From Flavobacteriales bacterium (GTDB lineage: Bacteria > Bacteroidota > Bacteroidia > Flavobacteriales_F > PHOS-HE28), in assembly GCA_016721825.1 (NCBI GenBank), contig JADKHI010000001.1, positions 744,001 through 808,000 of the forward strand: 64,000 nucleotides of DNA, in the 5' to 3' direction. Of this stretch, positions 51,404 to 60,564 are shown piece after piece (positions within the stretch are counted from its first letter, which is position 1; each line of letters starts with the position of its first letter). The notes under the pieces are model-generated. The model worked only from the letters and a program-made list of their open reading frames with translations. It did not search any database and had not been told where the DNA came from. The translations under genes and the position numbers were made by a program.

Positions 51404-52837
51404 ATGCGCAAACTGCCTGCTTTGATCGCGCTTCTGCTCTCCTTCAACGCCCATGCCCAAGTGGAAGGGAGCACGTGGTACTTCGGGGAGGACGCTGGTC
51501 TTCGCTTCAGCGAGTGCTCGGTCACCGTGCTCACCAATGGAGCAAGCCCCGGGTTCGAAGGCTGCGCTACCGTCAGCAATGCGGTGCTGGGCATGCTCTT
51601 CTACACGAACTCCGAGACGGTGTGGAACCGGCAGCATCAACCGATGCCCAACGGAACCCTGATCCCCAGCGGTAGCACACTGAGCCAGGTGCTGATCGCG
51701 AAACGCCCCCTCTCCGACTCGCTCTACTACATCATCACCACGCGCATTCAGGGCCAGGGGACCGAACTCCTGAAGTACCATGTGGTCGACATGACGCTCG
51801 CTGGAGGATACGGAGATGTAAGCTCGGCCAACAACGTGCTCACCACCGATAACGTTACCGAGACCGTGACCGCCACCCGCCACGCCAACGGGACCGACGT
51901 GTGGATCGTAACGCACGGCTATCCCTCGAACACCTTCCAGGCCTGGCTGCTCACCTCTTCCGGCATCGCCCCCACACCCGTGATCAGCAACGTGGGCCGT
52001 GCCTTCGTGCCCTGCAACTCGAACGTGAACGCACGGGGCGAACTGAAGTTCTCGGTGGACGGGACGCGCATCGCCATGGCCGGTGGCGGTACCGGCAACG
52101 AGCCCAACACCGACATGCTCGCGGTCTTCGACTTCGACGCGAACACCGGGGTCGTTAGCAACGCCCTTGCATTGCCTCCCCTACGCGGTGATTTCGCCGT
52201 GTCCTTTTCGCCCGACGGAACCAAGCTTTACGGCGCCACCTGGAAAGCGCTCAACTTCTTCTCCACCGATTCCAACTACGTGTACCAGTACGACCTGTCC
52301 AGCGGCGACTCCACCACCATCGCCAATTCGCTCACCATCCTGTGGTCGAGCACGGTGAGCGAATCGTACGGGTCCCTTCAGCTCGCGCCCGATGGGCGCA
52401 TCTACTCCGCCCGCAACAACAGCGACCACCTTGGCGTGATCAATGACCCCGACCTGCCGGGCAGCGCGTGCAACTACGTGCACAACGGCCTATTCCTCGC
52501 CGGAAAGACCAGTCGCTTCGGCCTGAACAATTTCATCCAATACGTGGACTGCGGGCTCACCACTTCCGTCAACGAGGTCCCATCACCCCGCAACGAGCTC
52601 TTCGTCCACGCCGATCCGGGCAGTGGCTCTCTCACCATCGGTGGCACGGCCTTGGCGCCCGGCATCGTGGTGGGCCTACGCGTCACGGATGCGGCCGGTC
52701 GCATCGCGCTCAGTGTGCCGCGGATGAGCGGCTCCACCTGCAGCACAGCGGGACTGCCGGCCGGGGTGTATGTGGCCACCGTGCTGAACGAACGGAACGA
52801 ACGGATCGCGAGCCGGTCCTTCGTGTGGTGCCCGTGA
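51404..52837 (+). CDS. T9SS-secreted beta-propeller-like protein, paralogue of 43512 gene
   Basis: A 477-residue protein with signal peptide MRKLPALIALLLSFNAHAQ. The mature part begins VEGSTWYFGEDAGLRFSECSVTVLTNG, and blades include LFYTNSETVWNRQHQPMPNG, YYIITTRIQGQGTELLKYHVVDMTLAGGYG, LAVFDFDANTGVVSNAL, FAVSFSPDGTKLYGATW and LQLAPDGRIYSARNN. The PDGTKLY/APDGRIY signatures indicate a WD40/NHL-type propeller. The C-terminal 85 residues form a T9SS sorting domain (GLPAGVYVATVLNERNERIASRSFVW). Same architecture as the gene at 43512-44903. Confidence 0.85.
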   Translation: MRKLPALIALLLSFNAHAQVEGSTWYFGEDAGLRFSECSVTVLTNGASPGFEGCATVSNAVLGMLFYTNSETVWNRQHQPMPNGTLIPSGSTLSQVLIAKRPLSDSLYYIITTRIQGQGTELLKYHVVDMTLAGGYGDVSSANNVLTTDNVTETVTATRHANGTDVWIVTHGYPSNTFQAWLLTSSGIAPTPVISNVGRAFVPCNSNVNARGELKFSVDGTRIAMAGGGTGNEPNTDMLAVFDFDANTGVVSNALALPPLRGDFAVSFSPDGTKLYGATWKALNFFSTDSNYVYQYDLSSGDSTTIANSLTILWSSTVSESYGSLQLAPDGRIYSARNNSDHLGVINDPDLPGSACNYVHNGLFLAGKTSRFGLNNFIQYVDCGLTTSVNEVPSPRNELFVHADPGSGSLTIGGTALAPGIVVGLRVTDAAGRIALSVPRMSGSTCSTAGLPAGVYVATVLNERNERIASRSFVWCP

Positions 52838-52877
52838 GGTCCGATCGGTGCGCTCGCCACGATAACGCAGCCTGAAG

Positions 52878-52926
52878 GTCACAAGTGGCCCGCTCACTTC
52901 ATCCGCCGCGCGATAGGAACTCTTGC
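52878..52926. repeat. Intergenic repeat, copy 1
   Basis: Starts with gtcacaagtggcccg, identical over 15 bp to copy 2 at 59575. Similarity continues with gaps through the blocks tccgc, gcgat, ggaac and cttgc. No coding potential. Confidence 0.5.
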
Positions 52927-53052
52927 TATACGGAGGCGGACACCCTGCGGTGGTTGAACTACTTGTGGTCCGCACGGCATGGAAGGCCATTTGAATTGTG
53001 CGATCAAACAACGCAGTTGTTCGATCGCTTCCAACGGTGATCGGGCGCATCC

Positions 53053-53060
53053 TATTTTTG
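53053..53060 (+). promoter_or_regulatory. Putative -7 element (TATTTTTG)
   Basis: TATTTTTG lies 5 bp before the ATG of the FG-GAP gene; if used, the transcript would be nearly leaderless. Confidence 0.35.
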
Positions 53061-53065
53061 ACAGT

Positions 53066-55534
53066 ATGAAGAATTTCCTGTCTGCTGGGGCAATCTGCCT
53101 CTGTTCAACAGTTGTGTGCGGTCAATTCGCAGATGAGCGCATCATCGCCCCGTTGGAACGGGTGGGCGATCGGTTGGCGGGCGATGTGGATGGCGACGGC
53201 TTGAACGACTTGGTGATCTGCGGCAACGAAGGGCCCATCTTCCTCTACCGTGGTGCCGGCAATGGCGCCTTCCTTCCACCCGAGACCATCGGACTTCACG
53301 GGTACTACGCGGAGGAACAGAGCGGCCTCGTGGACGTGGATGGCGACCTGGACCTGGACGTGCTCTATCACGATGGGTTTGATGCCATGCGCCTGCTGCG
53401 CAACGACGGATCCGGAGGCTTCGCGCCAGCGGAAGATCTCTTCCTTCTGTACTCGTTCGTAAATGATGCCATGGAACTCGCCGACCTGGACGGCGATGCT
53501 GATGTGGACATCATATTCTCGATCGACTCGAACAACGATGACCGGATCGTTTGGTACGCGAATGATGGCTCCGGCGCGTTCACCTCCATGGGCACAGTGG
53601 CATTGTCAACCAACGGATGTCGTTGGGTCCGGTCCGCCGATCTGGATGGTGATGGAGATGTTGACCTGATCAGCAGCCGCGCCTCGGATGGCAAGATCCT
53701 GCGCTACGACAACAATGGGAGCGGCTCGTTCTCCGCTGCCACCCTGTTGACGAGCGGCGCATTGAACGACGTTGAGCGTTGCCGTACAGCGGACCTGAAC
53801 ATGGACGGGCGCGAAGACATCTGTTTCAATGATGGTAGCGACCACGTCCGTCTCGTGCTCTCTGACACCAGAGGCTTCCAAGCACCCGTGCTGCTCTACT
53901 CGCGGCAGGGCATCCCTCCCATCGGCGACATTCGACTCGCCGACATGGATGCCAATGGAACCACGGACGTGGTCTTTGGCGGTGGAGCGCTGATCGGCTA
54001 CTTCAACAACCCGGGCAATGCTTCTTTCTCGATCATCCCGGACACCCTTGTCCGTTTCCCACGCTCCAGCGCCGGCACATCATTCATCACATCGGACCTG
54101 AACAACAATGGCGTGCAGGACATCGTGCTGCGGGCGAACAATACGCTGGTGTATTTCCAGGACCAAGCTGGCGCCCCCATGCAGGGCCTTGAAGTGGTCT
54201 CACGCGGCATGAACGAAACGAACCTGCTGATGGCGGATATCGATCTGGATGGGGATCCTGATGCGCTGGCCGTTGAGAGCTACCTGAGCGATGCAGGAGG
54301 TTCGATCATCCTTGCAGCGTTCAATGATGGCACCGGCATTTTCACTCGACCAGATACCCTTGTGGACCATGACCTTGACCTGGGATGGGTCCGCCCACCA
54401 TGGCAGGTGCACGACATGGACGATGACGGGGACCCGGATATCCTGTTCATGGATGTCCGCGATGATGCGACGAGCAATTTGAACTGGCTCGTGAACAACG
54501 GGACCGGCTATTACGACAGTCTGGTGGTACTGCTTGAAGGCCCCGAGGCCTTCGAACTCACTGACCTGGATATGGATGGTCAGGAGGATCTGATCGCGAT
54601 CAGCACGTCGACCGGCTCCGAAACAGGCTGGTACCGCGGCTTGGGGGCCGGGGCCTTCTCCAACTTCAACAGCCTGGGTGTGGGTCTGTTCGGGAATGAT
54701 GTGACCACCGCTGATCCGGACAACGACGGAGACCTGGATATCATGACCACCAGCGGAAGCGGCCAATTCGTAGTAGTGCGCATCCACGAGAACCAAGGTG
54801 GCGGTGTCTTCAGCCTGCTCCCGGGGTTGTTCACCACGAACTATGGCGATGAACTGCATCTTGTGGACCTGGACGGTGACGCCCTCTCCGATGTGCTCGT
54901 CACCACCATTTTCGACAACGGGATCACTTGGTTCAAGAACATGGGCGGACTACAGTTCCAATTCGAAGCGAACATCCTTAACGCGAATGACCTGGACCCC
55001 GTCCTAACGGACATGGATGCTGACGGTGACACCGACATACTTTTCACCATGGCCGCCTCACAGGGCATCCACTGGATCCAGAACCTGGGTGCTGGAAATT
55101 TCGCCACGGCCACGGAAGTCGTGGCCGTGCATGGCATACCCTCCGGGGTGAGCATCGTGGATGTTGACGGCAACGGGCTGCTGGACCTGGCTTACAGCCT
55201 TCTGCCCGACTCCACCAGTGGTGCCTTTGCGTACACCCAAGGTTGGATCGGGGGCACCGGAATTGTCCTTTCGGCAACGGCCATTGCGCCGAACGAGGCG
55301 ACGATCTATCCGCTCCCACTGGCACAAAGCGCCACGATACAACTAAAGGTGCCTTTGGGCTCGAACGAGCAACTCGTCGTGACCGATGGCACAGGCCGCG
55401 TTGTACGAATACTGCATGGAGCAGGATCGGACCGGATCGTTCTGGAACGAGGTGATCTGGTGGCCGGCGTTTACCTTATTCACAAGCGTTCGGCGAAAGA
55501 CGAAGTGTGCGTTGGGCGTGTCGTGGTGGAATAA
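53066..55534 (+). CDS. T9SS-secreted FG-GAP/VCBS repeat protein
   Basis: An 822-residue surface protein with signal peptide MKNFLSAGAICLCSTVVCGQ. Most of the length consists of repeats with the calcium-binding-type D(x)DGDxDxD motif: GDVDGDGLNDLVICG, LVDVDGDLDLDVLYH, LADLDGDADVDIIFS, SADLDGDGDVDLISS, ADMDANGTTDVVFG, DIDLDGDPDALAVES, DMDDDGDPDILFMD, LVDLDGDALSDVLVT, LTDMDADGDTDILFT. Together they suggest an integrin-alpha-like FG-GAP propeller. The last 75 residues (IYPLPLAQSATIQLKVP ... DLVAGVYLIHKRSAKDEVCVGRVVVE) form a T9SS tail. Likely adhesive, with the partner unknown. Confidence 0.88.
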   Translation: MKNFLSAGAICLCSTVVCGQFADERIIAPLERVGDRLAGDVDGDGLNDLVICGNEGPIFLYRGAGNGAFLPPETIGLHGYYAEEQSGLVDVDGDLDLDVLYHDGFDAMRLLRNDGSGGFAPAEDLFLLYSFVNDAMELADLDGDADVDIIFSIDSNNDDRIVWYANDGSGAFTSMGTVALSTNGCRWVRSADLDGDGDVDLISSRASDGKILRYDNNGSGSFSAATLLTSGALNDVERCRTADLNMDGREDICFNDGSDHVRLVLSDTRGFQAPVLLYSRQGIPPIGDIRLADMDANGTTDVVFGGGALIGYFNNPGNASFSIIPDTLVRFPRSSAGTSFITSDLNNNGVQDIVLRANNTLVYFQDQAGAPMQGLEVVSRGMNETNLLMADIDLDGDPDALAVESYLSDAGGSIILAAFNDGTGIFTRPDTLVDHDLDLGWVRPPWQVHDMDDDGDPDILFMDVRDDATSNLNWLVNNGTGYYDSLVVLLEGPEAFELTDLDMDGQEDLIAISTSTGSETGWYRGLGAGAFSNFNSLGVGLFGNDVTTADPDNDGDLDIMTTSGSGQFVVVRIHENQGGGVFSLLPGLFTTNYGDELHLVDLDGDALSDVLVTTIFDNGITWFKNMGGLQFQFEANILNANDLDPVLTDMDADGDTDILFTMAASQGIHWIQNLGAGNFATATEVVAVHGIPSGVSIVDVDGNGLLDLAYSLLPDSTSGAFAYTQGWIGGTGIVLSATAIAPNEATIYPLPLAQSATIQLKVPLGSNEQLVVTDGTGRVVRILHGAGSDRIVLERGDLVAGVYLIHKRSAKDEVCVGRVVVE

Positions 55535-55685
55535 CGACCGACACGCACAGATCCGATCTGTCGCTCGCATGCCCGCCCAACGCATGACCCCATTGATCAG
55601 TCAGGGCGATTCGTGCAGTGTAGTTGACTAGCGCTTCGCGAGCAGCGGACAGAGGGCGGTGGTTCAGAGGACGCCCTGCGGTGGT

Positions 55686-56813
55686 CTAGTGTTCACTTTC
55701 ACTCGGCGGTTCATACGGTCCAAGATCGATCAACCCTTCCCGCGTCTCCTGGGGCAACGTGGTCCACTCCAAACCCTCCAGGATGGTCATATTGCCGCTC
55801 ATTCCGCGGTTCAGTATGAAGCCCATCGCATTCGATCGCATCTTGTAGACCGCCTTGGCCCTCTGTTGTTCCTTGGTGCATAAGCCCAACGCGGCCCTGC
55901 GGGCGTTAAGCGCCGCATCTACGTCCGGGCGACCCACGTAGCATCTTCCTTCGATCACCAGGATGCCCATCTCCTGCGCGAAATCGATACCCTTCTGGAA
56001 GTCCCCGGAGCGGTCGTGGAGATAGGCGAAGACTTCCGGATGCAAGCTGCCTTGTTCAACGGCTTTCATGAGTTGATCGGACACATCGGTGGCTTCTGCT
56101 GCGGTCCTCAGGCCGTTCGGGTTATCGGTCCCCGTGGTATCGTAGCTGTTGTAATTGTGCAGGAGGATGATCACCAAGGGCTCCGTTTCCCAGGAAGGGG
56201 CTTGAGGTCCCCAACGCACGCCGAGCCTTTGTTCGCTGGGATAGTCGGTATTCAACAGGGGTAGCAGCGCGCGCATGATCCGCATATCCTCTCGGTAGAT
56301 GGAATCACGGAGGAACGAGTATTCTGGATCGGCAAGCCGCATGGTCTGATCGATCGTGAAGAGCGAATCCACTTTCCCGCGCACAGCATGATCCACGTTG
56401 CGTTCATTGATCATACGATCGGCGTCATAGCCGTTCAAGAACGGTTTGTAGTACGTGCTGTTCACGAAGCCCTTCAGGTTGGGGTTGTTCGCGAACACCT
56501 CGAGGGGGCAACCGAGCCGTGCGAGCCCATGCGCGTGCGCCTCAGCCACATCGTAGCGTTGCTCATGTGTGGCACACAGCAATGCGTTGAACAGGTCTGT
56601 AGCAAAGGGCTGCTGCTTGCTATGGAAGGCTTCGATGTAGTGATCGCTGGCCGCAGCGAAGTCGTCGTTCACAATGCTCTCTTCGGCCTGGTTCACGGAT
56701 GTGAGATAGGCCCGGAACTGGGGATCGTGCAGTTGTAACGATTGTCCATGAGTGGCTGCCATTGCAGCGGACCAGAACCCGAGATACACGGCGAAAAGAC
56801 GTAGGGTGGTCAT
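55686..56813 (-). CDS. Hypothetical exported protein
   Basis: A 375-residue protein with signal peptide MTTLRLFAVYLGFWSAAMAATHGQ. Mature sequence starts with helical, TPR-like segments (QAEESIVNDDFAAASDHYIEAF, NALLCATHEQRYDVAEAHAHGLARLG). The second half contains RWGPQAPSWETEPLVIILLHNYNS and KGIDFAQEMGILVIEGRCYVGRPDVDAALNARRAALGL. No named family is recognised. The gene stands alone and runs towards the FG-GAP gene. Confidence 0.55.
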   Translation of the reverse strand: MTTLRLFAVYLGFWSAAMAATHGQSLQLHDPQFRAYLTSVNQAEESIVNDDFAAASDHYIEAFHSKQQPFATDLFNALLCATHEQRYDVAEAHAHGLARLGCPLEVFANNPNLKGFVNSTYYKPFLNGYDADRMINERNVDHAVRGKVDSLFTIDQTMRLADPEYSFLRDSIYREDMRIMRALLPLLNTDYPSEQRLGVRWGPQAPSWETEPLVIILLHNYNSYDTTGTDNPNGLRTAAEATDVSDQLMKAVEQGSLHPEVFAYLHDRSGDFQKGIDFAQEMGILVIEGRCYVGRPDVDAALNARRAALGLCTKEQQRAKAVYKMRSNAMGFILNRGMSGNMTILEGLEWTTLPQETREGLIDLGPYEPPSESEH

Positions 56814-56988
56814 GCTTGTGTGTTAGGTTGTACACATGCTTAATGTCAAGCATCAGAATAGGTGACCCAGTATCTCGAAGATACATACCTCCTCCTGTCC
56901 ATTTTCATTTCGACCACCTCAACCCGGATGTGGTGTAGGAAGAGCACGGATCACAGACCCGCGATAGCGGGGGGCTGGTCTAAAGCCG

Positions 56989-57555
56989 CTACTTCTTTCC
57001 CTCCTCCTCACCCCCCATCATGCCCAGCTGCTCCATCATCTTCATTTCCTCCATGTAGCCCCAGTGCTCCACCACTTTCCCGTTCTCGAAGCGCAGCACA
57101 TCCACGGTATGCACATCGATGGGCTTGTTGGTGGCGGGCATGCCTTCGCCCATGGAACCGGTGTTCACGCCCTTCCAGCGGTAATGCGCCACCACGCGGT
57201 CGCCTTCCGCGATCAGGTGCAGGTCCTCCGTCTTGTTGTCCGTGAAGGCCGTCGAGGACATGGCGATCATGTCCTTCAGCTGCTGGATGCCTGTGGAGGT
57301 GACACCCGGCATGGGGATGTTCGACTTGAAATCCGCCGCCACGATCTCCTCGATGCCGTCCGTCTTCCCCGAGAACCACAGGTCGAGGAAGCGCTGGGTG
57401 GTCTGCTTCATCTGCTCCATCTCCGCCTGCTTCGCGCTGTCGGCCGTCATCTGAGCCTTGTGCTCAGCCGTCATCGTATCGTGCTCGGGGTTGGATCCGC
57501 CGCAGGAGCACAGGATCGCTACCACGGGCAGCGTGAACAGCAGTGAGTTCTTCAT
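56989..57555 (-). CDS. SnoaL-like/ester-cyclase-like lipoprotein
   Basis: A 188-residue lipoprotein: MKNSLLFTLPVVAILCSC gives the lipobox LCSC. A linker with Met/Gln-rich helices (TMTAEHKAQMTADSAKQAEMEQMKQ) leads to an NTF2/SnoaL-like domain: FLDLWFSGKTDGIEEIVAADFKSNIPMPG, IQQLKDMIAMSSTAF, IAEGDRVVAHYRWKGVNTGSM and IDVHTVDVLRFENGKVVEHWGYMEEMK. Such domains bind or cyclise small hydrophobic molecules; here the substrate is unknown. The start at 57555 gives the lipoprotein signal. Confidence 0.8.
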   Translation of the reverse strand: MKNSLLFTLPVVAILCSCGGSNPEHDTMTAEHKAQMTADSAKQAEMEQMKQTTQRFLDLWFSGKTDGIEEIVAADFKSNIPMPGVTSTGIQQLKDMIAMSSTAFTDNKTEDLHLIAEGDRVVAHYRWKGVNTGSMGEGMPATNKPIDVHTVDVLRFENGKVVEHWGYMEEMKMMEQLGMMGGEEEGKK

Positions 57556-57815
57556 GGCGTTTGGGGTTGGAAGTCGAAGGTAGGAATGGGTGGCAAGCCA
57601 GCAAAGGGGCGGCGGGGTTGGAAGAGTGTTCACGGATTGGAACAGCAGTGACCTCCAACTGGCCCAGCCTCTTGCTCCGCCGTGCCTACGGCAAGCACGC
57701 TTGTCCGCGGGTTCGGGGTGAGTTCACTATCTACCTATCTCGAACAATTGCTTTCTCAATGGAGGCCCTAGGTGATGCGTATCTTGGCTTTGACTGCTTC
57801 AGCAACCACCGATCC

Positions 57816-59489
57816 ATGAGGACACCCGGCTCAATCCTGCTCCTACTTGTTCTTCTATCTGGCATGCACACAACGCTTGCCCAAACTCCGGATTGGATGT
57901 GGGCGAAAAGTTCCGGATCCGTGAGCAACGACTACAGCAACGCCGTGTGCATTGATGCCGATGGCAACGTATACACTACGGGGACCTTTCAAGGTGCCAC
58001 GATCTCATTTGGATCATACGTCTTGCAGAACACAAGCGAGGGTTTCCTGGACTTCTTCATTGCGAAGTATGATCCTCAAGGGAATGTGTTATGGGCTGTC
58101 AGTGATGGCGGAGCAAAGGACGACTATGCGTATGGTATCTGCGTGGACGTTGAAGGCAATGTCTTCATAACCGGTCACTTCAACAGCCCATCGCTCACGA
58201 TCGCGACCTCAACGCTGACCAACATTTCGACGTCCGTGAATGCCCCAGATATCTTCACAGGGAAGTATGACCCGAATGGTGTGGCGTTGTGGGCAAGAAG
58301 CGGCAATGCTGGAGCAACAAACGAGGCAGCCTTCACCTCCGGCATCGGATCGGATGCGTCCGGTAATGTCTATATCACAGGCTCATACGGATATGGCTCG
58401 GACATCAGCTTTGACGGCAACACGCTTCAGAGCTTTGGGTCATACGATATGTTCCTGGTCAAGTACGACACCGATGGCAATGTTCAATGGGCCAACCGGA
58501 TGGGTGGTTCGAATAATGATGACGCTCGAGCCATCCATGTCGACACGAATGGCAACACCTACATCACTGGCTCGTTCATTAGCACAGCCGATTTCGGAGG
58601 TGTCACGTTGGTCAGCACGAACCCCGCATATCAGGAGATATTCGTTGCCAAGTATGACAGCAGCGGCAATACTGTTTGGGCCAACTACGCGCTTGTCCCT
58701 TATGCCGGGAACTACGCCTCAGGAACCGGCATCACATCTGACCCATCGGGGAGCGTGTATCTAACCGGCTACTTCCAATACTCCCTCAGCTTCGGGAACG
58801 ACACGTTGAGCAATGCAGGTAACCGAGGACTCTTCCTCGCCAAGTACGATAGTGATGGGACCCCACTTTGGGGACGGAGCCCCGGTGGTACAGGCAACGA
58901 CGTAGGTGCGGGGATGTGCACGGAACCCAACGGGAACGTACTGCTCACCGGATACTTCGAAAGTTCATTTCTCAACTTCGGTGGTTTTCCGGCCATCAAT
59001 TCCAATGTCGGCTATAACGATGCCTTCGTAGCGCGATACGACCCGGATGGCACAGCACTTGGGGCAGTGAGCATAGGTGGCCCGGATCATGAGTATGCGA
59101 TGGGGGTTGCGGCCGGCTCAGATGGAGGCATCTATTCCACAGGGTACTTTGCTAGCTACTCCCTCAACTTTTCAGGCACTGTGCTCACCAATACGGGAAG
59201 CCATGACACGTTCCTTGGGAAGTTGTCCAGTGATGCCTTGAACAGCGTTCGGGACGACACGGGAATCACTGATGTACAACTTTACCCGAATCCTGCACAG
59301 GAACACATCAACGTCTTGTCTGAAGGGCGTACGGAGATCCGTGTCTATGATTTGGCCTCAAGAAAGATCCTGGAGCGGCATTTCACGAACCTGACGACGA
59401 TCGATGTCAGTGCACTACCAGCGGGGCTCTACGTCTATGAGCTGATGCGGAAAGGAATTCTGACAAAAGGGAAGTTCATCCGGGAGTAG
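57816..59489 (+). CDS. T9SS-secreted SBBP-repeat protein
   Basis: A 557-residue protein with signal peptide MRTPGSILLLLVLLSGMHTTLAQ. It carries about nine SBBP-type propeller repeats of 50-60 residues: IDADGNVYTTGTF, VDVEGNVFITGHF, SDASGNVYITGSY, VDTNGNTYITGSF, SDPSGSVYLTGYF, TEPNGNVLLTGYF, each with a FIAKYDPQGNVLWA-type strand. A T9SS tail ends the protein (LYPNPAQEHINVLSEGRTEIRVYDLASRKIL ... LPAGLYVYELMRKGILTKGKFIRE). Codon use here is visibly more AT-rich at third positions than in most of the window. Ligand unknown. Confidence 0.87.
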   Translation: MRTPGSILLLLVLLSGMHTTLAQTPDWMWAKSSGSVSNDYSNAVCIDADGNVYTTGTFQGATISFGSYVLQNTSEGFLDFFIAKYDPQGNVLWAVSDGGAKDDYAYGICVDVEGNVFITGHFNSPSLTIATSTLTNISTSVNAPDIFTGKYDPNGVALWARSGNAGATNEAAFTSGIGSDASGNVYITGSYGYGSDISFDGNTLQSFGSYDMFLVKYDTDGNVQWANRMGGSNNDDARAIHVDTNGNTYITGSFISTADFGGVTLVSTNPAYQEIFVAKYDSSGNTVWANYALVPYAGNYASGTGITSDPSGSVYLTGYFQYSLSFGNDTLSNAGNRGLFLAKYDSDGTPLWGRSPGGTGNDVGAGMCTEPNGNVLLTGYFESSFLNFGGFPAINSNVGYNDAFVARYDPDGTALGAVSIGGPDHEYAMGVAAGSDGGIYSTGYFASYSLNFSGTVLTNTGSHDTFLGKLSSDALNSVRDDTGITDVQLYPNPAQEHINVLSEGRTEIRVYDLASRKILERHFTNLTTIDVSALPAGLYVYELMRKGILTKGKFIRE

Positions 59490-59574
59490 GAAGCAGCGGA
59501 GCTCCTCACTGTTAGAGCTCGTCCTTGTCGCATGTGTTCCTGACAACGCCCCGGTGTTCGTTGATCTTTGGAAA

Positions 59575-59621
59575 GTCACAAGTGGCCCGAACGCTTGCTC
59601 CGCAGCGATCGGAACACTTGC
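59575..59621. repeat. Intergenic repeat, copy 2
   Basis: Begins gtcacaagtggcccg, as in copy 1 at 52878. The ends (gtcacaagtg ... cacttgcgac) are near-complementary, so it can fold as a hairpin of about 10 bp. Located 15 bp before the 3' end of the downstream minus-strand gene. Confidence 0.5.
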
Positions 59622-59635
59622 GACAATGAGAGACG

Positions 59636-60235
59636 CTAAAGGTGCCGCAGCTTCTTCAGCTCGTCAAGGAGTTGAGCGGCGCTACCCACCCGCATAGTGA
59701 TCTGGTTATTCATGTTCTCTCTCAATGCGTCCGCATACGTGCAATGGAACATATGATCGATGTGGGTCTCATTCTCCTCGCGGTCATTGGATAGCTTGAA
59801 GTGCTCAAGATTCAGCTTGTAGAATGAATCAAGGATGGCTGCGGGCATCTTCTCCCGATGATAGTCTATTGAGTAAAACGCCTCGAATAACAAGCCGTAC
59901 TTGGACTTGTCGTGCAGACATCGATACACCTCTTGCGGGGGAAGGCGCTTGATGAGGTCACTGTTGAACATTGGCATCTGATCAATCTGCTTTTTCTTCT
60001 CAGCATTGTACTGCTCAATACTGGAGCTCATTATCACCTTCCGCACCTGCTCATAATCTCTGATAAGCCTCTCAGTCTTTGGAACCAGAACGTCCTTGAC
60101 ATTGTGTTCAATGGCCTTTCTGAACGCTCTTCTTTGCAAGCCCTCCTTGACCTCATCGTACATCGCTTTAAGGATGAGCGCAATTGCGGCGCCGGCGAAG
60201 GCAATGAACAGTTTCTCAGCAAGCTCATGTGTCAT
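59636..60235 (-). CDS. Hypothetical single-helix membrane protein of unusual composition
   Basis: A 199-residue protein: one N-terminal hydrophobic helix (KLFIAFAGAAIALILKAMY) followed by a soluble, helical, charged region (DEVKEGLQRRAFRKAIEHNVKDVLVPKTERLIRDYEQVRKVI, EVYRCLHDKSKYGLLFEAFYSI, DREENETHIDHMFHCTYADALRENMNNQ). Its base composition is clearly more AT-rich than neighbouring core genes. It lies at the outer edge of the region downstream of carB that contains carB-tail copies, so it may be foreign cargo. No family is recognised. Start 60235 (MTHELAEKLF) preferred over 60280. Confidence 0.6.
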   Translation of the reverse strand: MTHELAEKLFIAFAGAAIALILKAMYDEVKEGLQRRAFRKAIEHNVKDVLVPKTERLIRDYEQVRKVIMSSSIEQYNAEKKKQIDQMPMFNSDLIKRLPPQEVYRCLHDKSKYGLLFEAFYSIDYHREKMPAAILDSFYKLNLEHFKLSNDREENETHIDHMFHCTYADALRENMNNQITMRVGSAAQLLDELKKLRHL

Positions 60236-60427
60236 AAGGCCAAGATATCCAAAGAGCACCCAGCATTCTTTTTCACCCACGGCCCGAAGAGGGATACTCT
60301 GAGGGAGCAGAACTCAGTGCTTGGCTCGGCGTGAGCGATTGAAGCGGGTACGCCGCAGCGAGGAACGCGCGAGGAGTACGAGCTAAAAGCGCGACCCGAG
60401 GCTTTGCGAGGGGCACGCCCAAAGAAC

Positions 60428-60561
60428 CTACCTGCTCAAGTACATGCTCCGCTCCCCATACACCTGCCTGAAGAACGGATCCTTCAGGTCCTTGATAGTA
60501 GATGGCCTCACCGGTGCCATCTCGGGCCTGAGGCTCTTGTCCACATTGGAGAACTTGTCGG
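60428..60561 (-). pseudogene. Duplicate of the carB 3' end, copy 1
   Basis: About 134 bp match the last 45 codons of carB (62367-62510). The final 69 bp differ from the resident gene at one position; further upstream there are small deletions and substitutions. Translated, it reads DKFSNVDKSLRPEM ... DLKDPFFRQVYGERSMYLSR with the natural TAG stop. It begins immediately after the DUF1016 stop codon; the TGA of that gene overlaps an ATG that opens this fragment in frame (ATGAACACC). Confidence 0.9.
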
Positions 60562-60564
60562 TGT

